The translations under genes were made by a program, and so were the position numbers. 64,000 bases of DNA, from positions 2,294,001 to 2,358,000 of the forward strand of contig JADJTD010000001.1 in NCBI GenBank assembly GCA_016711345.1. Reading direction: 5' to 3'. Positions within the stretch are counted from its first letter, which is position 1, and the number at the start of each line of letters is the position of its first letter. Below the pieces are notes generated by a model, which did not search any database, had not been told where the DNA came from, and was given only the letters and a program-made list of their open reading frames with translations. The DNA comes from Chloracidobacterium sp. (GTDB taxonomy: Bacteria; Acidobacteriota; Blastocatellia; Pyrinomonadales; Pyrinomonadaceae). This document shows, piece after piece, positions 52,972 through 60,443 of the stretch.

Positions 52972-53973
52972 ATGAGATTCTTTGGCACCATGATCCTCTT
53001 GCTGGTTTTTTCGGTTTGTTTGCTGGCTCAGCAGCGGATTCCGCAACTCGTGCTGTCGGGTAACGACCCCGTCGCTCTTGTTCAAGGAAAGAAAATTCGC
53101 GGCAAAGGATCAGTATCTGTTGTTCGCGGCAGGTTCAAGTACGTTTTCGCCAACCATGCGAACAAGAAGAAATTTGAGACTACGCCTGAGATCTTTGAAG
53201 TGCAGAACAACGGCGAATGCACATTTATGCCGGGGGTTCCGGGCGACCCTGACCTTTGGGAAGTTTACAAAGGACGGAATTATCTGTTTGGTACATCGAT
53301 GTGCAAAGAGCGTTTTCAGCTTTCGCCTGAGACGATCCTCCATCCGGAAAATCGTGAGAAGATAAAGGTCAGGAATGTGGCTATCGTTATTTTTGATGGT
53401 GTCGAGCTTCTCGACTGGGCAGGCCCGGCCGAGGTGTTTTCGGCCGCTCAGACGGTTGACGGCCAGGACGGATTTAATGTTTACACGGTTGCTGAGAAAG
53501 CCGAGCCGATCATAAGCCAGGGTTTTGTAAAAGTAATTCCACAATATACGATCGCAAACGCCCCGAAACCGGAAATTATCGTCTTCCCCGGCGGCGACAT
53601 CAGGAGCTTTCAAAACAGCAAGCCCGCGATGGCCTGGGCAAAAGCTGTGTCGGGCGAAGCGGATATTACAATGTCCGTTTGCACCGGTGCGTTTTTGCTT
53701 TCCGACCTAAAGCTGCTCGATAACAAAAGGATCAATACACACTGGGCGTCGATCCGACAGTTGAGAAGGCAGGTGCCGACGGCAACAGTTATGGAGAATA
53801 TACGTTTTGTCGATAATGGACAGATCGTAACGACGGCCGGAATTTCGGCTGGAATTGATGGGGCATTGCACATTGTTGAAAGATTGCTTGGAACACCGGC
53901 CGCAAGGTTGACTGCCAAAGCTATGGAATACAACTGGCAACCAAGCATGACATCAGGAGGAAATAGAAAATGA
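52972..53973 (+). CDS. Secreted YHS-domain / DJ-1-PfpI fusion protein
   Basis: ATG 52972 (MRFFGTMILLLVFSVCLLAQ) has a TAGGAG ribosome site and a signal peptide. Residues about 25-110 form a YHS-like domain (DPVALVQGKKIRGKGSVSVV, FKYVFANHANKKKFETTPE), a fold linked to metal, especially copper, handling. Residues about 125-325 are a second PfpI domain with SVCTGAFLLSDLKLLDNKRI then NTHWASI and TTAGISAGIDGALHIVE. It is separated from the Tat-PfpI gene by 10 bases and overlaps mbnP by 4, so translation is coupled. Confidence 0.8.
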   Translation: MRFFGTMILLLVFSVCLLAQQRIPQLVLSGNDPVALVQGKKIRGKGSVSVVRGRFKYVFANHANKKKFETTPEIFEVQNNGECTFMPGVPGDPDLWEVYKGRNYLFGTSMCKERFQLSPETILHPENREKIKVRNVAIVIFDGVELLDWAGPAEVFSAAQTVDGQDGFNVYTVAEKAEPIISQGFVKVIPQYTIANAPKPEIIVFPGGDIRSFQNSKPAMAWAKAVSGEADITMSVCTGAFLLSDLKLLDNKRINTHWASIRQLRRQVPTATVMENIRFVDNGQIVTTAGISAGIDGALHIVERLLGTPAARLTAKAMEYNWQPSMTSGGNRK

Positions 53974-54857
53974 AGAAAATAATTACAGCTTTTGTCTTTG
54001 CGATTTGCGGCGTTCTTGTTATCAACGCCCAGATACAACCGATCAGCATTAATTTCCAAGGCGTAGTTGGCAACAAGGCGTTTTCTTGCAACGAAACCTA
54101 CGATGGCATTGGCACGACGAGATCAACTATGACCGTTACTGACTTTCGATTTTTTGTTGAGAATGTACGTCTTGTAGACAAAAGAGGTAAGGAAACACCT
54201 TTGAAGCTGACGAATGAAGGAAAGTTCCAGACCGAAAGTGTTGCACTAATAGATTTTGAAAATGGCGAAGGGCCTTGTAAGAACGGAACGCCGGATTTAA
54301 ATGCGACGATTCGCGGCGAAGTACCGAAAGGGAAATATGTCGGCGTTAAGTTCCAAATTGGTGTACCGGAGGAAATGAATCATCTTGACCCGACGCTTCA
54401 ACCATCTCCGCTGAATATAACGCGGATGCTTTGGTCGTGGCAGATGGGTTATAAATTTGCCCGCATCGACACAAAAACGACCGGCAAACCGAATGGATAC
54501 GTACTGCATCTCGGCAGTACCGAATGTGCGACGGACGCTGCAAGTAATACGACGAAGTGTAAGTTTGCGAATCGGCCGGAATTTAGCTTCGCAAAATTTG
54601 ATCTTGCAAAGGATGTCGTGACCGTCGATCTGAAGGCACTATTTGCCGGAGCAAATGTTGACATCAATCAGGAGAAAACCGCCGCCGGTTGTATGTCTTT
54701 TGAAGGCGACTCCGACTGCAAAGCTGTCTTTAAAAATCTCGGTTTGGCGTTTGATGGCATTACGCCGGTAAAACAGACCTTTATTCGTTCTGAAAGAATA
54801 TCCAGGCCGACAGATCGAAACTCCGTAAATCCAACTACCCATGTAAGTGCCAAATGA
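53970..54857 (+). CDS. mbnP: MbnP-family copper-binding protein (metallo-mystery pair, four-Cys motif)
   Basis: The 295-residue protein has an AGGAGG ribosome site and a signal peptide. Family marks are AFSCNETYDGIG, the FRFFVENVRL block, CKNGTPDLNATIRGEVPKGK, HLDPTLQPSPLNIT and MLWSWQMGYKFARID, with further Cys in GSTECAT, TTKCKF, AGCMSF and SDCKAVF. In studied MbnP/CorA/MopE-type proteins a tryptophan is turned to kynurenine by the di-heme partner MbnH and helps bind copper; Trp residues in the WSWQ block are present here. The start overlaps the previous stop and the stop overlaps the mbnH start (both ATGA). Confidence 0.88.
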   Translation: MKKIITAFVFAICGVLVINAQIQPISINFQGVVGNKAFSCNETYDGIGTTRSTMTVTDFRFFVENVRLVDKRGKETPLKLTNEGKFQTESVALIDFENGEGPCKNGTPDLNATIRGEVPKGKYVGVKFQIGVPEEMNHLDPTLQPSPLNITRMLWSWQMGYKFARIDTKTTGKPNGYVLHLGSTECATDAASNTTKCKFANRPEFSFAKFDLAKDVVTVDLKALFAGANVDINQEKTAAGCMSFEGDSDCKAVFKNLGLAFDGITPVKQTFIRSERISRPTDRNSVNPTTHVSAK

Positions 54858-56023
54858 GATCGCGACTATTTACAAAACTGATGGTTCTGTTTGTCTTTGG
54901 CACGGCTGGCCTTTTGTTTTTGGGTTCCAACATCTTCTACTCGACGGCTCAGACAAAGACAGATAGTTATGAATGGCGTTTGGCAAAAGGCTTTCCTGTG
55001 CCGCGAGTTCCTGATGATAATTCGATGACGACGGCGAAGGTCGAACTTGGCCGTCATCTATTTTACGACAAGCGGCTATCGATAAACGAAAAAACATCAT
55101 GTGCGACTTGTCATTTGCAGGAAAGGGCTTTTACCGACGGCAAAGCTCTTTCTGTCGGAACAACCGGCGAGGTGCATCCACGAAACTCGATGAGTCTTGC
55201 AAATCTTGCTTATGCTGCTTCGCTCAATTGGGCGAATCCTACAGTTACACAACTTGAAAGACAACCCATGACGCCGATCTTTGGCGAAGCACCGGTTGAG
55301 ATGGGAATGTCCGGTAAGGAAGAATTGCTGCTCGCGAGGCTATAAACAGAACCCCGATATATAAAACTCTTTGTCGATGCATTTCCCGATGCGAAAGGAA
55401 AGTATACGCTTAATCAGATCACCCAATCATTGGCATCGTTCGTAAGATCTTTGATCTCGGGAAATTCACCGTACGATAAATACAAGTATCAAGGTGACAA
55501 AGCCGCACTCTCTGACTCGGCAAAGCGCGGCGGGCATCTCTTTTTTAGCGAACGTCTCGAGTGTACGGATTGCCACACAGGCTTCAATCTTTCGGGTGCA
55601 TCAAATTACGTCGGTAAAGCTGTTGAGAAGACCGAATTTGAGAACAACGGAATCTACAACATCGACGGAAAAGGCGGCTATCCGAAAGATAATACCGGAC
55701 TGTTTGAGTTCACGCACGTCGCCGAAGATATGGGCAAATTCAAGGTGCCGACACTTAGAAATATAGAACTGACAGCACCATATATGCACGACGGAAGCAT
55801 TGCGACACTGGAAGATGTGATCGAACATTACAAGGCGGGAGGTCGAACGATAAAAGACGGGCTGTACAAAGGAAACGGCAGCTTGAATCCAAACAAGAGT
55901 AGTTTTGTTCGCGGGTTTAATCTTTCCGGTCAGGAAAAAGCCGATCTCATCGCTTTCCTAAAGAGCCTTACAGATAACCAATTCATCACCGATCCGCGTT
56001 TCAGCGATCCATGGACGAAATAA
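54854..56023 (+). pseudogene. mbnH: MbnH-type di-heme cytochrome c peroxidase family, interrupted by an in-frame TAA
   Basis: A signal-anchored di-heme protein of 389 codons with heme sites CATCH (83-87) and CTDCH (237-241), plus RNSMSLANLAYAASLNWANP, KVPTLRNIELTAPYMHDGS and the FLKSLT end, as in the MbnH (MXAN_0977) branch of the MauG/CcpA family. Codon 164 is TAA (55343-55345). The same frame continues without any shift (TEPRYIKLFVDAFPDAKGKY), and one base (AAA to TAA) explains it. Each half keeps one heme site. The gene may be inactivated, read through, or wrong at one base; intact overlaps with mbnP argue for recent damage or error. Confidence 0.88.
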
Positions 56024-56029
56024 TTACAG

Positions 56030-56644
56030 ATGAAAAATCAGATAATGACAATTACACTTTTGATACTTCTTTCGGTTTTCATAATGGCCACATGTTCTAA
56101 AGCATCTCAGAACAAGGTCGTTCCGACCACAGAAACCCAAACCTATAGATCTGTTGGCGTAGTTAAGTCAGTTGATTTTGACAGCGGCAAGGTCAAGGTC
56201 GATCACGAAGATATTCCCGGCTATATGTCGCGAATGGAAATGAACGAACCTGTGGCTGATAAGAAACACCTTGAAGGTCTAAAGGCCGGAGATAAGGTTG
56301 AGTTTGAAATTCTTCGCGAAGGGGCGAAGATCACATTTACCAAATTTACAAAGGTCGGCGAGGTCGCAATCTTGGATGGTGCAGAAATCTACAAAACAAA
56401 CTGCGCCGAATGCCACGGCTCAATCGGCGAAGGTGCAGAGAAAGGTATTCCGCTGACCTCCGGCCACGCTCTAAATCATTCGGAAAACGAATACACCGAG
56501 CAAGTGAAAAATGGCGACGGCAAGAAAATGCCTGCCTTCAAGGAAAGGTTATCTGAGGTCCAAATTTCAGGAGTCGTGAAATTTGTGCGGGAGGAAATTC
56601 AGCGCGGAGCTGAAGTTAAGAAAGATCATCGGCATCATCATTAA
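56030..56644 (+). CDS. CusF-like domain fused to cytochrome c
   Basis: The 204-residue protein has an N-terminal signal with a possible lipid-attachment Cys (IMATC). Residues about 40-105 are a CusF-like copper-binding barrel (VVKSVDFDSGKVKVDHEDIP, then GYMSRMEMNEPV), and residues about 115-190 a cytochrome c domain with CAECH (125-129) and a likely Met ligand in KKMPAF. The tail ends in DHRHHH. Joining a copper-binding barrel to an electron carrier suggests a role in copper redox or in feeding electrons to or from MbnH. It starts 6 bases after mbnH. Confidence 0.85.
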   Translation: MKNQIMTITLLILLSVFIMATCSKASQNKVVPTTETQTYRSVGVVKSVDFDSGKVKVDHEDIPGYMSRMEMNEPVADKKHLEGLKAGDKVEFEILREGAKITFTKFTKVGEVAILDGAEIYKTNCAECHGSIGEGAEKGIPLTSGHALNHSENEYTEQVKNGDGKKMPAFKERLSEVQISGVVKFVREEIQRGAEVKKDHRHHH

Positions 56645-56691
56645 CAAAAATTGATTTGTTTAGCTGTATGCGGAATTAACAGGAAGATAGT

Positions 56692-58092
56692 ATGTCAGAT
56701 TTAGACGTTTCAAAACCTAACGATTTTTACCGGTCAGTCTGGCGATGGCATTTTTACGCGGGGCTGTTTGCGATTCCGTTTATGATCATGCTCTCGGTAA
56801 CCGGGATCATTTATCTGTTTAAGCCACAGTTGGATGCCGTTATGTATCGGGATCTGATGTTCGTATCCCCCAAAGCTCAAACAGCGACTGCGGATGAACA
56901 ATTAAGTGCAGTCCGAGCGGCGTATTCCGATGCAACGATTAAAGCCTTTACTCCATCTCCAGCGGCTGATCGAAGCTCAAAATTCGACATCACGGCGAAC
57001 GATAAACGGAATCTTTTTGTTTTTGTCGATCCGCATGATGCACACGTGCTCGGCAGTTACGATGCCGACCGAAATCTTCAGAATTATGCGCTTCTGCTGC
57101 ACGGTGAATTAATGATCGGACGTGTCGGCGATACGCTGATCGAGCTTGCCGCTTGCTGGGCTCTTGTGCTGATGATCACAGGGCTCTATATGTGGTTTCC
57201 GCGCAGCGGAGCCGAAATTCGCGGAACTCTGCTTCCCAGATTGCGAAGCAAGAGCAAACGCATATTCTGGCGCGACGTACATGCGGTAACAGGATTCTAC
57301 GGGTCGCTGATCGTGATCTTTATGATCCTTACAGGCCTTTTTTGGACAGGATTCTGGGGCGAAAGGTTTGCGAGTGTCTGGTCCGGTTTTCCACCACAAA
57401 AGAATGCCGAAGGTTTCAGTTCGACCGTTTTGACCGGTTCGCTGAACACGACCTCTGATAAGAAAATTGCTTGGGCAGCCGAGCAAATGCCGATGCCCGA
57501 ATCACAGCACGGAGCGCACGATCACAGCAAGATGCTCGCTGAACAAAACACTCCTCTAATTACGCAAGGCATCGATCTGAATACGGTCGATAGAATAGCT
57601 AGAAACAATGATGTTGTCACCGGATATTCGATCGTTTTTCCGCAAAAGGAAACGGGTGTTTTTACGATCTCGGCTCCGCTTGGCGATCCATTCAGGCAGC
57701 AGACGATACACGTTGACCGATTTTCCGGTGAAGTGCTTGCCGAGGTCGGCTGGAAGGATTATGCCGTAGTGCCCAAAGCGGTGACAGCCGGTATTTCTCT
57801 TCACGAAGGCCTCGTTTTCGGCCTGGCGAATCAGTTATTGATGTTGTTCGCCGCCTTGACGGTTTTTATCTTGGCAGTTAGCGGAACAGTGATGTGGTGG
57901 AGGCGGCGGCCAGCTAAACGTCTCGGAGCGCCGCCGATGCCAGACAATTTTCCGTTATGGAAAACGGCTGTCGCGATCATCGTCATACTTGGTGTATTAT
58001 TTCCGCTTGTTGGAATATCGCTGATCGTCGTTTTGTTATTTGATCGAGTTGTTTTAAGCCAACTGCCAAAACTTCGCGAAATGATCAGCTAA
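56692..58092 (+). CDS. PepSY-associated membrane protein, possible metal reductase
   Basis: The 466-residue membrane protein of the PepSY_TM family starts with FYRSVWRWHFYAGLFAIPFM, with paired helices and conserved His (HGELMIGRVGDTLIELAACW, WRDVHAVTGFYG, GISLHEGLVFGLANQLL) that could carry heme. A Met/His-rich loop (MPMPESQHGAHDHSKM) faces the periplasm. Relatives accompany TonB receptors and act as ferric or cupric reductases after uptake. An AGGAAG ribosome site precedes the ATG. Reduction of copper during import fits the context; the reaction itself is inferred. Confidence 0.82.
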   Translation: MSDLDVSKPNDFYRSVWRWHFYAGLFAIPFMIMLSVTGIIYLFKPQLDAVMYRDLMFVSPKAQTATADEQLSAVRAAYSDATIKAFTPSPAADRSSKFDITANDKRNLFVFVDPHDAHVLGSYDADRNLQNYALLLHGELMIGRVGDTLIELAACWALVLMITGLYMWFPRSGAEIRGTLLPRLRSKSKRIFWRDVHAVTGFYGSLIVIFMILTGLFWTGFWGERFASVWSGFPPQKNAEGFSSTVLTGSLNTTSDKKIAWAAEQMPMPESQHGAHDHSKMLAEQNTPLITQGIDLNTVDRIARNNDVVTGYSIVFPQKETGVFTISAPLGDPFRQQTIHVDRFSGEVLAEVGWKDYAVVPKAVTAGISLHEGLVFGLANQLLMLFAALTVFILAVSGTVMWWRRRPAKRLGAPPMPDNFPLWKTAVAIIVILGVLFPLVGISLIVVLLFDRVVLSQLPKLREMIS

Positions 58093-58101
58093 CCGAGAAT
58101 A

Positions 58102-58785
58102 TTATTTCTTCATTTCTTCATCTATCAGTGCTCTTAGAGGCTCTTCGCCAAAACGTGCAAGCTCGCGGCCATTAACAAAGAATGTAGGCGTGCGGCGAAC
58201 GCCTAGGCCCTGACCGTCTTTACGGTCACGTTCGAGTTTTTCTGCGAAACGCTTTTCTGCTACCGCCGCAGTGTATTTTTCCGCATCGATGCCCAAGGTT
58301 TTTGCGTAGCTCTTGAATAGTGCGTCGATATCCGGTTTTGGAGCCGAGCTCGGCGGCCCGTGCGGTGTGCCCCACTCGCCTTGCTTTTCAAAAAGAAGTT
58401 TCTGGGCTTCCCAGTATTTCCCTTCTTCGCCGGCGACCTCGGTAAACGTCGCCGCCTTAAAGGAATTTGGATGCAGCGGCATATAACGAACGACAAGGCG
58501 GATCTGCCCGTCGTAGTCAGCCATTATTTTCTTGACCACGGGCGAGAATCCGGCGCAGGATTCGCACTCGGGATCGAGAAATTCGACAAGCGTAATTTTT
58601 GCGTTCTCAGGGCCGATCGACGGACTATCCGAGCGTATCAATTGGCCTTTCGGAGCAGCCGTGGCCGCGGTGTTGGTCGGCTTCCGCTCGCTTTGCACTG
58701 ATTCTCGGTAAAAATATGTGCCGATAACGGCGCCGACAACGACGATCACGGCCAGCATTATGAGGATCTTGATGTCATTTCTCAT
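58102..58785 (-). CDS. DsbA-family thiol oxidoreductase (BdbD-like)
   Basis: The 227-residue protein has an N-terminal membrane anchor (ILIMLAVIVVVGAVIGTYFY) and a thioredoxin-like DsbA domain with active site CESC (Cys74, Cys77) and cis-Pro in VRRTPTFFVNG. It would introduce disulfides into exported proteins. The partner dsbB-like gene overlaps its start by 11 bases upstream. In this locus it may mature the Cys-rich MbnP and the metal-binding protein. Confidence 0.9.
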   Translation of the reverse strand: MRNDIKILIMLAVIVVVGAVIGTYFYRESVQSERKPTNTAATAAPKGQLIRSDSPSIGPENAKITLVEFLDPECESCAGFSPVVKKIMADYDGQIRLVVRYMPLHPNSFKAATFTEVAGEEGKYWEAQKLLFEKQGEWGTPHGPPSSAPKPDIDALFKSYAKTLGIDAEKYTAAVAEKRFAEKLERDRKDGQGLGVRRTPTFFVNGRELARFGEEPLRALIDEEMKK

Positions 58786-59209
58786 TGAGCAAACTTCCTT
58801 TTGGTCTATAAATTAACAAAACAAAAACTATGGCTGCAAAAGCCGCGAGTCCCATCATCGGTATCGTAATAAAGCCAAGCATCTCGATCTGGACTGCATT
58901 GCATGGAACGCCTTCGGAACATGGCGTCAGGCTTTCGGGAATAAAACCGTAGTAGATCAGGTTGTGATAAATCGCTATAGCAAGTCCGATGATCGCGAAC
59001 GGCAGAGCGTACAGTTTAATATGCAGATCATTGAGCAATATCCCTACGCCGATAATGATAACGAGCGGATACATGGCGATGCGTTGATACCAGCAAAGCA
59101 CACACGGCGGCAGCATCATTACTTCTGAAAAGAAGAGGCTTCCGACCACGGACGACAGGGCCAGTAGCCAAGCACAATGCGGCAGAATATTGTTTATCAA
59201 ACCAGGCAC
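58775..59209 (-). CDS. DsbB/BdbC-type disulfide bond formation protein
   Basis: The 144-residue membrane protein has four helices with the quinone-linked CVLC site (Cys36, Cys39) in PPCVLCWYQRIAMYP and the second Cys pair (Cys97, Cys103) in LTPCSEGVPCN. It reoxidises the DsbA-like partner encoded next by an overlapping gene. The short spacing and size match BdbC rather than classical DsbB. Confidence 0.9.
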   Translation of the reverse strand: MPGLINNILPHCAWLLALSSVVGSLFFSEVMMLPPCVLCWYQRIAMYPLVIIIGVGILLNDLHIKLYALPFAIIGLAIAIYHNLIYYGFIPESLTPCSEGVPCNAVQIEMLGFITIPMMGLAAFAAIVFVLLIYRPKGSLLNEK

Positions 59210-59223
59210 TTTTTATTTAATGT

Positions 59224-59254
59224 AAAGAGGCTGCCCTTAGGAGACAGCCTCTTT
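59224..59254 (-). terminator. Hairpin terminator after the metal-binding gene
   Basis: AAAGAGGCTG (59224-59233) and CAGCCTCTTT (59245-59254) pair perfectly around 11 bases. On the minus strand it follows the gene at 59275-59802. Confidence 0.82.
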
Positions 59255-59274
59255 GGTATAGAGACAGAGTGAAC

Positions 59275-59802
59275 TCAAACAGCAGGAGCGTCCTGCTTGA
59301 CCGCGTCCTTTGCCTTATTACAGCAAGGGCAGTCACAGCCTTTGCCGTCCTTACCCATGTGATGCTTCATATGTATGCCGGTCGCATCGGCATTGTCCAT
59401 TTTGACTGACTTCCCGTCCGCATCTTTATTCATCATTGGGCATGAGGTTTTACCTTCTTCCTTAACAACGGCCGTTGCTGCCGTTGAAGATGTATCACCT
59501 TTGTTCATCATCGGACAATCTTTGGTGTGACTCATTTTCGCGAGTTTACCGTCGGCACCTGCTTTCATCATTGGGCAGCTTTCGCCGTCGCCATGACAGC
59601 AGTTGCAGTTATCACAATGTGAAGCGGTTTCCTTGCCGTCTGAGCTTTTCGCCTTCATCGGGCACGAATCTCCGTGACTGCAGCAGCACGAAGCTGCAAT
59701 TGCGTCTGTCGTCAGATCGGTCGCTGAGCTGGATGAGTAAACAACAATGGCGAGGCCAAAGACGAGTATCGCCGATATAGCTAGAAATATTTTCTTTTTC
59801 AT
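59275..59802 (-). CDS. Secreted Cys/Met/His-rich protein with CPM(M/K) repeats, likely metal-binding
   Basis: ATG 59802 has an ACGGAGAA ribosome site; a longer frame to 59877 is rejected. The 175-residue protein has a signal or anchor segment (MKKKIFLAISAILVFGLAIV), then 15 Cys, many Met and His. Units CPMKAKSSDGK, CPMMKAGADGK, CPMMNKGD and CPMMNKDADGK repeat about every 30 residues, framed by CCCSHGDS, HCDNCNCCHGDGES and CDCPCC. No known family is matched by eye. The soft ligands suggest Cu(I) (or similar thiophilic metal) storage or delivery. Confidence 0.78.
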   Translation of the reverse strand: MKKKIFLAISAILVFGLAIVVYSSSSATDLTTDAIAASCCCSHGDSCPMKAKSSDGKETASHCDNCNCCHGDGESCPMMKAGADGKLAKMSHTKDCPMMNKGDTSSTAATAVVKEEGKTSCPMMNKDADGKSVKMDNADATGIHMKHHMGKDGKGCDCPCCNKAKDAVKQDAPAV

Positions 59803-59916
59803 TTTAGTTCTCCGTAATTTATAAGATCTTGCCGTGCCGAAGCAGAGAGCCGCGCAAAAAGAGCGTTGCTTCAGCATTTTGACGGTGCAACTCGCGCTGC
59901 ACTCCGAGGCGCAGTT

Positions 59917-60348
59917 CTAGATACGGAAAACCTGATTCCGGACCCGCTCAAATCGAAGGTCATTTGGCGGCGGGCGATAGTGGTATTCTGAAGTCTGACG
60001 CGACCGAACGATGAATGTCGGTGCGAGATCGATCTTTTCGACAGATGGAGCAATTACAAGATTGACAGCAACGCCGTATTTACTTTCGACTGGCGCCGCT
60101 ATGACGTTGATCGGTATAACACAGTTTTTTGTCGATCTTGTATCGAACGAAGTCGCATTTTGCGGAGTTGTTGCCTTTTTCGCCTGATGGCAGTCGGTGC
60201 TCTTCTTCTTAAGCGGACAATGTGCCGCGGAAGTCAACTGAATGTGGTAGTTACAATAGGCGAGACAAAAAACCGCAATGGGATTGAGGCCAAGAAATAT
60301 TACGACAAAAAGCGAAAGCGTTCTGATGTATTTTCCCTGAAAACTCAT
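59917..60348 (-). CDS. Secreted protein with Cys/His motif, unknown function
   Basis: The 143-residue protein has an N-terminal hydrophobic segment (LSLFVVIFLGLNPIAVFCLA), then AHCPLKKKSTDCHQAKK, a possible metal site of the kind seen beside copper genes, and an Arg/Pro-rich C-terminus. It is upstream of the CPM-repeat gene on the same strand (gap 114 bases) and may be co-expressed. No family is recognised. Confidence 0.65.
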   Translation of the reverse strand: MSFQGKYIRTLSLFVVIFLGLNPIAVFCLAYCNYHIQLTSAAHCPLKKKSTDCHQAKKATTPQNATSFDTRSTKNCVIPINVIAAPVESKYGVAVNLVIAPSVEKIDLAPTFIVRSRQTSEYHYRPPPNDLRFERVRNQVFRI

Positions 60349-60443
60349 TGCAACTTATCCTACCACAATTTGGGTTCAACGGTGTGATTTTTGTCACTCT
60401 TTTTAAGACTCAAGAATGCCTAACCACACACGGAAGCGGGAGT

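Noticed and set aside
54854..55345. Separate short gene for a mono-heme cytochrome
   Set aside because: The frame continues past the TAA with conserved MbnH sequence to 56023, so it is half of one interrupted gene.
46433..60443. Methanobactin precursor peptide (MbnA) or MbnB/MbnC maturation genes
   Set aside because: None seen in the locus. The MbnP/MbnH pair is known to occur without methanobactin synthesis.
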